Origin: Pisaster brevispinus
Lineage: Eukaryota; Echinodermata; Asteroidea; Forcipulatida; Asteriidae
Assembly: GCA_023634235.1 (NCBI GenBank)
Contig: JAMKCF010000002.1
Coordinates: 9,819,591-9,883,590, forward strand
Length of the DNA stretch: 64,000 bases
Direction of reading: 5' to 3'
The position numbers and the translations under genes are program-made. A model generated the notes under the pieces. That model was not told the origin of the DNA, did no database searches, and was given only the letters and a program-made list of their open reading frames with translations. Each line of letters begins with the position of its first letter. The stretch's first letter is position 1. Below are positions 10,018-18,993 of this stretch, piece after piece.

Positions 10018-11260
10018 AGAAGTTTTCTACATAGGCCGCAGTTCATTCCCTTCAATCACAATGTGGACGAACAAAGTAAACTCCAGGGGTAAAAACTAAT
10101 ACTGTGTAATTTGACTACAGGGTCAAAGCTTGAGGCCACATCAACAGGTACGCATTTATAACATTGGGTGCGCAGTCTGCAAAAGCTAACTTTTTTCCCC
10201 TTTTTTATGAAAGGTTCTTCTGAATCTAGGCCCTTTCATTCATTTTGTAATGTTTCTTCTGAAAATCACCCCAATATTTAGTCGCGTATCAACTATCAAC
10301 TAGTATCATTGCAAAGGCTCACTCTCGTTGATGGACTTCTTTCGGATAGGGCATCTGCGAACCCTGTGCCCTCGAAGAAGAATCCACTGAGGCGAAAAGA
10401 GACGCCATGAAGATGTTTTCTCATTTATACCAAAAGTATTCAAAATCATATCGAAGAACACTTAGGGTCTTGGAGTGCTACTCTCAAATGATGAGGGGAT
10501 GAGCCTCAGGTAAGGGGGTAACTCATTTACTGAGTAATACACTTGTCCAATGGGATGATATGTTTCAATTTATTGAGATTTGTCCATTGATTATTCATAA
10601 TAAAACAACAACCTGGAATAGGATAAAAGACAACATAGGCCCACATTAATATTTCCTTCAAGGTAAGGAACTTCTACCCCCATTAGTCATTTGATAAATC
10701 AAATTGATGTGACAAAGACATTAATGCTTAATCTCACGTAATTTGGGGGTTTAAAGATTTGAATTTGGAATAATTACAACTATCAGTGGAATCTGTATTT
10801 GATAACAAAGATGATGGTTTACCTGATAATGTCCAGAAAGATAAATACACGTCAAGAAACAACGGTTATTTCTGCTTGCTTTTCACAGCAACTGCCCTCG
10901 ATCACAAGAGAAGAGGACAAAAAAAGCCACACCCCAGCTAATCAGAGGCGGGCATCGCCGTCTTAAATATGAACAATATATAAGGTCACTACAGTAACAC
11001 TTCAGCACAATTTTATAAACTGGACACAGAATTTTGCCATCTTTCATTCCGATCGGAAATGCCACATTGTTTTCTATGAAAGCATTGATTCAACCCCAGG
11101 CGCTTTTAGAAAATTAAAACTTCCTCCATTAATATCTGTTATAGACTAGCAGAGTAAAGTCAAGAGTAAAATATACAGGGACGTGTCGAGTAACACAACA
11201 GAAAAAAAAAGAAAAAGAAAGAAAACATATTCAACATAAAATAACAAACCTGTGTGACAA
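10018..11260. other. No gene seen
   Basis: AT-rich intergenic sequence. I see no repeat, exon or RNA that I can support. Confidence 0.4.
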
Positions 11261-11265
11261 TTTGG

Positions 11266-11470
11266 GCTCAATAGTGGTCATCGAAGTTGCAAGAAAATAA
11301 TGAAAGAAAAAAGACCCTTTTGTGCACAGAATTGTGTGCTTTCAGATGACTGAAAAAGGCTTAATGCCTGAAGCCTTTCTTGGATTCAAGTTTTTAGGGT
11401 GAAAATTAAATCTTTCTCTAAAACTGCATTTACTTCAAAGGGGATCACTTCTAACAATGTTTTAACAATA
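11266..11470 (+). repeat. Interspersed repeat family R3, copy 1
   Basis: Word order GTCATCGAAGTTGCAAGAAA, then GTGTGCTTTCAGATG, TTAGGGTGAAAATTAA, TCTTTCTCTAAAAC and CACTTCTAACAATG. The same order occurs at 38862-39065, and the second half at 15432-15545. Confidence 0.65.
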
Positions 11471-11833
11471 AATGTTGGAAAAAGCAAACTAACTAAATAA
11501 CTTTCCCATCTTTTAAACCAATTTTCTTCTTAATCCTTATAACAAATAAGAATGCATTGCCTGAAATTTTTTTTTTCATTTCTAAGGAGAGTTCAACCTT
11601 GCAAGTCTGGTGTGTGTTCAACTTTTTGGGGAGCCGTTTGTGTGCGAAGTAAATAGAATCGCACAATATTAACACCGTTTAAGCACACGTTAGAATTGCA
11701 GTTTATTTTAGGCGCCTTCCATGCTATGCTTAAAACAACTGAGGACAAGCACTCTCTTTACTTAAAACGCTAAAATGACTATCACTAAGAATTAAAAATA
11801 AAACACTGAAATTGTCAAGCAAACTCTTTGATT

Positions 11834-11971
11834 TCAAGACACTTTCGAAGTTTGGTTGCGTTTTAATTCTTGGCTGAAAGAGGAGCTTGGTTGTAGCTCG
11901 GTGGTTGCAACTGCGGTGTCGCCTCCTGCAGCGCCCCCAACGGCAGGCATGAATCCAGGGTAAGGAGTATG
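11834..11971 (-). CDS. Possible last exon of an MS4A-like protein
   Basis: On the minus strand an acceptor TTTTATTTGTACAGAG precedes a frame of 45 codons starting HTPYPGFMPAVGGAAGG and ending in a stop at 11834. It is Pro/Gly/Ala-rich and then polar (LQPSSSFSQELK), like the cytoplasmic tails of four-pass MS4A/CD20-family proteins. Using the second AG gives phase 0, which fits the phase-0 donor of the membrane exon at 15083-15214. The link between the two exons is inferred from phase and composition only. Confidence 0.35.
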   Translation of the reverse strand, partial: HTPYPGFMPAVGGAAGGDTAVATTELQPSSSFSQELKRNQTSKVS

Positions 11972-12019
11972 CTCTGTACAAATAAAAATAATGGTGTGAC
12001 AAAAAAGAAATACCAAATA

Positions 12020-12397
12020 AAGATGAGATTGTTCGGTGGAGCAGTTTAATGTGAATACTCGTTAGTTATCGCACAAAGCGCGAGTGGAATACGGCAAAAA
12101 CACAGCGGCGCTTCTATGTCCCGTATACAAGGAGGCCGATGTGGTCTGTGTAATAATAGGTTTATGTCACACCTCTCGTTGCTATGGGTCGACCAATCAG
12201 AATCGAGGATTCAACTTTGATTGAAGATGTATTCCATTGACCAATCAGAATCGAGGGTTCAAGTTTAATCGGTGATAATAAACTATAGATTATATTGAAT
12301 TTGTAATCTTCCTATCGCTTTACCACACAAGCTACTGGATCCACCCTGCAGCATGAATATGTCCTTTCGTGTGGCGTTTAAATTATCCCACGTTTTA
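12020..12397. other. No gene; short direct repeat
   Basis: GACCAATCAGAATCGAGG occurs twice about 50 bp apart (near 12190 and 12239), each followed by a similar TTCAA.TTT.AT stretch, a small tandem duplication. Nothing else is seen. Confidence 0.5.
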
Positions 12398-12520
12398 GCC
12401 CTTTTCGAAATTCAGCTTTGGTTTTGTCTTCCACTACGGTTTAGATTCCATCGGGAGATTTGAAAACGTGGAATTTCCGTACGGGGGTTCAATTTTAAGA
12501 CCGTGGTTTCGAAAACGGCC
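12398..12520. mobile_element. MITE family M2, copy 1 (diverged)
   Basis: GCCCTTTTCGAAA at the left and TTTCGAAAACGGC at the right form terminal inverted repeats. The same termini bound 26916-27042 and, more decayed, 54713-54825. No ORF. Confidence 0.6.
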
Positions 12521-12592
12521 TATCATGCCTCTGATGAAGCGTTGGTTTGACCACCATCCAAAACTTGATATATTATGTATATATAAAACAAA

Positions 12593-12844
12593 GGGAGATG
12601 GCCTTAGCTATCGATTCAAACCGGACCTTCGTCAGAGGCATGAACCAGAAAAAACACACAAACATATCTAGTTATAGCAAAAAGAGAAGCAAAGTTAAGG
12701 AAAAAGCGGGAAAATATAGCCAATCGGAGTTATAAATTTACAAACAATAGGGTGGCTAAGAACCTATCAGAGTAAAGTGCCGAGGACAAAGGATTGTCTG
12801 TGTGAAAGGGTGAATCACTGGACCATAAAGGTGGTGCCGCATAG
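12593..12844 (+). repeat. Interspersed repeat family R2, copy 1
   Basis: About 250 bp colinear with 48056-48310: GGGAGATGGCCTTAGCT, then CGGACCTTCGTCAGAGGCAT, TTATAGCAAAAAGAG, GCGGGAAAATATAGCCAATC and CACTGGACCATAAA. Here it runs directly into the TTTTG array; at 48056 it runs into ordinary sequence. Confidence 0.85.
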
Positions 12845-14554
12845 TTTTGTTTTGTTTTGTTTTGTTTTGTTTTGTTTTGTTTTGTTTTGTTTTGTTTTGT
12901 TTTGTTTTGTTTTGTTTTGTTTTGTTTTGTTTTGTTTTGTTTTGTTTTGTTTTGTTTTGTTTTGTTTTGTTTTGTTTTGTTTTGTTTTGTTTTGTTTTGT
13001 TTTGTTTTGTTTTGTTTTGTTTTGTTTTGTTTTGTTTTGTTTTGTTTTGTTTTGTTTTGTTTTGTTTTGTTTTGTTTTGTTTTGTTTTGTTTTGTTTTGT
13101 TTTGTTTTGTTTTGTTTTGTTTTGTTTTGTTTTGTTTTGTTTTGTTTTGTTTTGTTTTGTTTTGTTTTGTTTTGTTTTGTTTTGTTTTGTTTTGTTTTGT
13201 TTTGTTTTGTTTTGTTTTGTTTTGTTTTGTTTTGTTTTGTTTTGTTTTGTTTTGTTTTGTTTTGTTTTGTTTTGTTTTGTTTTGTTTTGTTTTGTTTTGT
13301 TTTGTTTTGTTTTGTTTTGTTTTGTTTTGTTTTGTTTTGTTTTGTTTTGTTTTGTTTTGTTTTGTTTTGTTTTGTTTTGTTTTGTTTTGTTTTGTTTTGT
13401 TTTGTTTTGTTTTGTTTTGTTTTGTTTTGTTTTGTTTTGTTTTGTTTTGTTTTGTTTTGTTTTGTTTTGTTTTGTTTTGTTTTGTTTTGTTTTGTTTTGT
13501 TTTGTTTTGTTTTGTTTTGTTTTGTTTTGTTTTGTTTTGTTTTGTTTTGTTTTGTTTTGTTTTGTTTTGTTTTGTTTTGTTTTGTTTTGTTTTGTTTTGT
13601 TTTGTTTTGTTTTGTTTTGTTTTGTTTTGTTTTGTTTTGTTTTGTTTTGTTTTGTTTTGTTTTGTTTTGTTTTGTTTTGTTTTGTTTTGTTTTGTTTTGT
13701 TTTGTTTTGTTTTGTTTTGTTTTGTTTTGTTTTGTTTTGTTTTGTTTTGTTTTGTTTTGTTTTGTTTTGTTTTGTTTTGTTTTGTTTTGTTTTGTTTTGT
13801 TTTGTTTTGTTTTGTTTTGTTTTGTTTTGTTTTGTTTTGTTTTGTTTTGTTTTGTTTTGTTTTGTTTTGTTTTGTTTTGTTTTGTTTTGTTTTGTTTTGT
13901 TTTGTTTTGTTTTGTTTTGTTTTGTTTTGTTTTGTTTTGTTTTGTTTTGTTTTGTTTTGTTTTGTTTTGTTTTGTTTTGTTTTGTTTTGTTTTGTTTTGT
14001 TTTGTTTTGTTTTGTTTTGTTTTGTTTTGTTTTGTTTTGTTTTGTTTTGTTTTGTTTTGTTTTGTTTTGTTTTGTTTTGTTTTGTTTTGTTTTGTTTTGT
14101 TTTGTTTTGTTTTGTTTTGTTTTGTTTTGTTTTGTTTTGTTTTGTTTTGTTTTGTTTTGTTTTGTTTTGTTTTGTTTTGTTTTGTTTTGTTTTGTTTTGT
14201 TTTGTTTTGTTTTGTTTTGTTTTGTTTTGTTTTGTTTTGTTTTGTTTTGTTTTGTTTTGTTTTGTTTTGTTTTGTTTTGTTTTGTTTTGTTTTGTTTTGT
14301 TTTGTTTTGTTTTGTTTTGTTTTGTTTTGTTTTGTTTTGTTTTGTTTTGTTTTGTTTTGTTTTGTTTTGTTTTGTTTTGTTTTGTTTTGTTTTGTTTTGT
14401 TTTGTTTTGTTTTGTTTTGTTTTGTTTTGTTTTGTTTTGTTTTGTTTTGTTTTGTTTTGTTTTGTTTTGTTTTGTTTTGTTTTGTTTTGTTTTGTTTTGT
14501 TTTGTTTTGTTTTGTTTTGTTTTGTTTTGTTTTGTTTTGTTTTGTTTTGTTTTG
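12845..14554 (+). repeat. Perfect (TTTTG)342 microsatellite
   Basis: 1,710 bp of uninterrupted TTTTG with no substitution in any line. Because 5 is not a multiple of 3 and no frame contains a stop, it creates three false ORFs (repeating FCFVL) on the plus strand and one (repeating NKTKQ) on the minus strand. It starts at the 3' end of repeat R2. Long-read collapse or expansion could alter the copy number. Confidence 0.98.
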
Positions 14555-15082
14555 TTGCTGAGTTTTCATTGCTGTGTAATTGTAATGGGGGTTGTTCGGG
14601 TTTTTAATTGTGTGTGTTTTTTCTTCTTCTTTTTTTCTTGGGTGTTTGTTGGGGGTGTTTGTTTTTTGGGGGGGGGTTTCGGGGTTTTTTTCTTCTTATT
14701 TCAGGTTTACGGTTTGGTGGAGTTACGAATTGTGGATGTGGACTTATACTGTAAGCACCCATTGGCGTAGCTGTCGTTGTAGTATAAACCTGCCAATCAA
14801 AAACAATTGTTACACAATTAGTTTTTACCGTTAATGGGAAATACGTGTAAACACATTCAGGTAATGTGTTTAATTAAGACTGCTTTTATTTAGTGTTAAA
14901 ATCTGTCATCCACAATTCGTGTTAATGACTGTTCAAATACGTTATAGATGCATGTTCTAGGGGTAGTTGAACAAATTTAAGTATTATTATGGTGTTAATT
15001 AAACATAATGAACACTAACATTACATATCACTATGGATGGAGTTACATAAATATGACTGCATGAATAAATTAACAATCTAAC
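14555..15082. other. No gene; T- and G-rich flank of the array
   Basis: T/G runs to about 14700, then AT-rich sequence with nothing I can assign. Confidence 0.4.
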
Positions 15083-15214
15083 CACTGCCATTGGTTGAGT
15101 CTGCGTTCCAGTAGAGCCGATTACCATGCAGCAGTACGCCGATGCGACTATGGACACCACCAACTCAAGCAGGGCGACCAAGGCGGACAGGATGGAAACT
15201 GCACGGCATGCCGC
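15083..15214 (-). CDS. Exon with last membrane helix of an MS4A-like protein
   Basis: On the minus strand, acceptor TTGTACCTAG ends at 15215 and donor GTG|GTTAGA lies at 15083 (or GCA|GTGG at 15086). The frame encodes AACRAVSILSALVALLELVV and SIVASAYCCMVIGS, one long hydrophobic helix with a Glu inside and a CC pair at its end, then QTQPMAV. This resembles the fourth membrane helix of MS4A/CD20-like tetraspan proteins (established family pattern, recalled, not searched). GC is higher than in the flanks, in keeping with a coding exon. Confidence 0.45.
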
Positions 15215-15431
15215 CTAGGTACAAGACATGCAAATGAACGTAATTAAGATTGGGCGTGTCTGCAAGGGTGTGACAGCTGAGACGACGCCACCAACCGTCC
15301 GGCATCCAGCAAGTTGTTTTCATATTAGTATCCAAAATAATCAATCAGACATGATTGTTTTATTATTTATTTATTTATATCACCAAACATCTGGAGCGGT
15401 TATGTCCACTCAGGATAAATAACCGTAAAAA

Positions 15432-15545
15432 CTGAAAAACGTTCCATGCAGAAACGTTTCTCAGATCGAAATGTTTTAGAATCCCTTTCTTTCTAAAACC
15501 ACATTCTTTAGAAGGGAATAGTTTCTCAACATTATCAGCAGCTGC
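15432..15545 (+). repeat. Interspersed repeat family R3, copy 2 (partial)
   Basis: GCAGAAACGTTTCTCAGAT and TTTCTAAAACCACATTCTTT match the second half of the copy at 38862-39065. Confidence 0.55.
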
Positions 15546-15797
15546 AGTGCTTCTTATGCAAGTAAGTTTTCATGGACATTAATGTTAAGAGTAACCCAAG
15601 GTATGCTCTCAATTTAAGGGGGAACATTAACTAATGTGTCGGGCTAATTTAAAATCATAAGGATGCAGTTTAATGTTAATTTCTGTCTTCGGTGGGAGCA
15701 ATTAAAGTAACTTGGGACTTGGGGGCATCTACCCCACCCTTGCCCGCACCCTCACTCCCCATCTCCTAGCGATTTCGCATTGTTGAGAGAAACTTAC

Positions 15798-16048
15798 GCA
15801 AAAAGAGGGGCCCATATTGGAATACCAACGAACGCTATTTTACTCCCTTAACAAATCTGTATCGAGTTGAGAACAATCATTGGCCGAGAGTAGTCACGAC
15901 GTGGTGGTGACGACATCAAGTCGGACGGTTGTTGCTGGCCTGATGTGCCAATGACCTTTCCGGGTTATTGGAATGCAACGTGCTGCTGTGGCTGATTGTG
16001 CGGGTAGGCAGCCGGTGGGCCGTTGAACTGTCCTGTGTTAGTCTGCAT
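15798..16048 (-). pseudogene. MS4A-like N-terminal and TM1 remnant
   Basis: On the minus strand an ATG at 16048 opens a Pro/Gln-rich frame (MQTNTGQFNGPPAAYPHNQP), a composition common at MS4A-like N-termini. An in-frame TAA follows after 27 codons, and the same frame goes on as PGKVIGTSGQQQPSD. A second TAA lies before IAFVGIPIWAPLF, which resembles the segment between helices 1 and 2 (YPLWGG in CD20), and a strong donor GC|GTAAGT follows at 15798/15797. No exon for helices 2-3 is visible between here and 15214. I read this as a decayed gene; mis-assembly or missed micro-introns are possible. Confidence 0.35.
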
Positions 16049-16398
16049 CTTCTCCGACCAAATTGACCACAATAAAAATAACATTTAGTTTGCCATTACT
16101 CGCATCAATTTGTCAAATAAAAAAAATAAAAAAATAATAAAAAAAACCCGATAATTCAAATGATTTTTGAAGTTTTCTCGAGCACGTGACAGTAATTTAA
16201 ACTTGGGCCTCGTCACACAGGCGATTCTTACAGGCAACTTGAAGGCAGCCAACTGCACTGCATGCGGAAAGAACACTTCGATAGCTCAATGTATTTTCCC
16301 ACAGTATCTTACTATCCTTTACGAAAATTAATGTGAACATCTGAACGTAAAGGTCCTTTTTTTCTGGGAGATTGCCTTGAACTGTTGAACAAATGAGA

Positions 16399-16530
16399 GA
16401 CTCTTAAACGCTAGGTGGCAGCAGACTTACCAGGTAAATTTCCATTGTTTACGTTGTTCTGAGCATGCTCACATTTCCAAGACCAATGGATTTACCTGGT
16501 AAGTCTGCAGTGCCACCTTGATCAGTCCCC
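16399..16530. mobile_element. Foldback element family B, copy 1
   Basis: GGTGGCAGCAGACTTACCAG at the left is mirrored by CTGGTAAGTCTGCAGTGCCACC at the right, continuing through GTAAAT(TT)CCATTG, about 34 bp per arm. The spacer holds GAGCATGCTC. The same termini occur at 19889-20141. Confidence 0.75.
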
Positions 16531-16689
16531 AAACGTTTATCATTGTATTGTGTGACACGACCATTTAAAAAACAACAACCGGTGTTTGATGTACGGCGGC
16601 TGACCAACATGTAAACAAACACAACTTGTAGAATTTGTAAACCTAACTATATAGGCCTTATGTGTTCAGAATTGCAGTGCCAGCGCCGG

Positions 16690-16830
16690 TGTAGCAGGAG
16701 ATTCTGTCCCCCGGAGATTATAGCCGTCTGATAGCGCCCTCTTTTGACTCAACTTCCCTCAGCTCATGTTAGTTTACCTGGGGGACACACACATCGGGGG
16801 ACAAAATCCCATTTGAACACCGCCACATAA
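16690..16830. repeat. Interspersed repeat also at 20740-20825
   Basis: AGCGCCCTCTTTTGACTCAACTTCC here and its reverse complement near 20760-20785 (GAAGTTGAGTCAAAAGAGGGCGCC), both next to a CCCC(C)GG(G)GACA word. Confidence 0.55.
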
Positions 16831-16852
16831 ATACAATAAAAAATCCTGCTCT

Positions 16853-16983
16853 TCGTGTATGTACACGATGACTATCCTGTACGTGCATGATACTTATTGC
16901 GTACGTACATGATATTTATCTTCTTCGTACATGATATCAATATCGTGTTATCATGATAATTATCTTGTACGTACATGATAAGA
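16853..16983. repeat. Palindromic 23-bp minisatellite
   Basis: About five and a half units of the type CGTACGTACATGATAnTTATC. Each unit is itself nearly palindromic (TATCATGTACGTACATGATA), so the array can fold as a series of hairpins. Confidence 0.75.
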
Positions 16984-17439
16984 GCGGAACTTTTATTTAT
17001 TCATGTGGCGGCAAAAAGTTCCTAAGTTTGAGTAAAACAAAACCCTCATGTCTATTTTGTATATTTATTTTTTTCCCTGGCAATCTGTGAAAGAATGCTA
17101 CCAGTTTGTGTTGTACTTAGAAAGACGATTAACAAAGTCACTGCATTGACAGACCAACATTATTCCAAACAGGGACCTGCGGTGAAGGAAAGTTGCATTA
17201 TATGTTAAAAGAGAGAAACAACACAAACAACAACAACACAACAAGACGTTTTCTATCTGTTTGTTTGTTTTTTAGTGAGATTGTTTTGTGGAATATCCGC
17301 TCCAAAGAAGAAAGAAGAAAGAAAGGGAGTCACGAGTGCTTGAACAACGAGTCTGCAATAATAGGTGACTGTATTGCAGTACTGTTCCAGGATTATAACA
17401 ATACGTATTAACCAGTATATCCGCATGCAAAGTTGGGGG

Positions 17440-17620
17440 CTGGTCATCTCGCCCCCTAGCAAGCTCGCCCCAACAGTCGCCCGATTGGCTGGGGGCGACA
17501 TTGTCATGGGGCGACATTGTCAGGGGCGACTTTGTAACAACTCGGGGCGAGCCGGTTAGGGGGCGACTTTGCAGGGGGCGACTTTGTTGGGGGCGAGCTT
17601 GCTAGGGGCGACATGACCAG
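17440..17620. mobile_element. GC-rich foldback element with internal repeats
   Basis: Termini CTGGTCATCTCGCCCC and GGGGCGACATGACCAG are inverted over about 32 bp. The interior repeats GGGGCGACwTTGT four or five times, plus GGGGCGAG. 181 bp, far more GC-rich than its surroundings. No ORF. Confidence 0.75.
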
Positions 17621-17629
17621 CATCCGCAA

Positions 17630-18312
17630 AGTTATATATAATATAGCCACTTATTTTGTGCGCCTATAGTATTTTATATACCTTATTTTATTTCAAAAAA
17701 AGTATATACCCACATCTACAAGTATTTAAGGACGGAACTGATGTCATGTTAATTGATATTGTTTACAACAGAATATATAAATACATGAGTTCTTGTTTGT
17801 GGAAAAATGTGTAATATTATGTACAGTACAAAGTGCACCTTTACTGATTACCCGACAGTCAAATAGTTTAGTTCATCATTTAACGTTGTTTTCCCGTATG
17901 CCTTTTTATATGTGACCTATTTGAATGGACACGCTTTGTTTTGGTCACCTGCTGGCGAGTTCTCCAGGCAGTGTCCCGCCAAAGTGTGAGTTAATTTAAC
18001 CCACCAGCAAATCGTTGACTACCTCCATCCCCAAAGGGTTACGGCGTTTCTGATTGTTCACTTAGTTCGTGGAAAGTGTTATTTCCAGTTTGCTTGACGA
18101 TTTAATTCCAGGTTTTGAATTAATGTTGTTTTATATAAAAACACACACAATGAGATCAAAATTGTTAAATTTACGGTGTACTCCAGTTTTTCAGCATTAC
18201 ATTTCATACCCAATGCCTCTATCAAAAATTGTCGAACAGAAGCGGGTGTGGCTTTTACAATTCCACCTGGAGCCCAGGTGCGTCTGACCAATCAGAGCTT
18301 GCGTCACTCTCT
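17630..18312. other. GPCR 3' flank / likely 3' UTR
   Basis: Downstream (minus sense) of the receptor stop. The clearest minus-strand AATAAA lies at 17687-17692, about 620 nt past the stop, and could be the polyadenylation signal. No other gene is seen. Confidence 0.35.
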
Positions 18313-18993
18313 TTAGATGAAGGTATGCGGGGATAAACTGCACTGTTTTCTTTCATCGCCTGTTTTCTTGCACAGGGTAATGTCTGTCTGAATAACTGCA
18401 ACTGATGGTGGCGGAACGTGTGGTAAGCCGCCATTGGTCTCTTTCACTGGGTCTTCAAAGCTATTGCATTCTGTTTCTTTGATGGCTGTCTCTGCCATTA
18501 TCAATGTCAGACGATCTGATGACTTGCAATGGAGAACAGCCCTGCAAGCATTGCGAAAACTGGGGTTTGTGAACGAGTAAACTATTGGATTCATACAGCT
18601 GTTGACGTACGGCAGTAACAAACCTACATTTTTTACATCCGGTGGGAGGAAATTTGGAGCGTATCTTGCGAAGAGATTGTACGTGATCAGGAGAATGTAA
18701 CAGGAAACGTAAACGACGAAAACCGTCAGGAGTGTTTTGGCGGTTTTCCAGTGGGAGTTTCTATGCGGGACACGACCCAATCGGGAACGGATAAACTTAT
18801 TGTTCTTCCACACGTGTAGCACGATCAGGACGTAGAGGGCAGCTGTCACAATCACCGGAAGGTAGAACAAGACGATGTTAAGATAAATAGCTTTGAAGTC
18901 TTTGAACCACGGGCCGAAAGGTGTCACAAGTTTGCAGGCGAAATTTATCTTTCCTGGATATGTCACAGCCTTGCCAACCCCACCATATTTACT
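18313..18993 (-). CDS. GPCR exon 3 (ECL2 to C-terminus)
   Basis: Acceptor TTGTTACAG|AGT at 18994/18993, phase 0. Encodes ECL2 with Cys183, TM5 to TM7, helix 8 and a tail of about 75 residues rich in Ser/Thr and acidic residues. The first residues are SKYGGVGKAVTYPG. The stop is at 18313. Confidence 0.9.
   Translation of the reverse strand, partial: SKYGGVGKAVTYPGKINFACKLVTPFGPWFKDFKAIYLNIVLFYLPVIVTAALYVLIVLHVWKNNKFIRSRLGRVPHRNSHWKTAKTLLTVFVVYVSCYILLITYNLFARYAPNFLPPDVKNVGLLLPYVNSCMNPIVYSFTNPSFRNACRAVLHCKSSDRLTLIMAETAIKETECNSFEDPVKETNGGLPHVPPPSVAVIQTDITLCKKTGDERKQCSLSPHTFI

Noticed and set aside
12777..14770. ORFs of about 590-640 codons in all plus frames and one minus frame
   Set aside because: Produced by the TTTTG array, whose period gives no stop codon.
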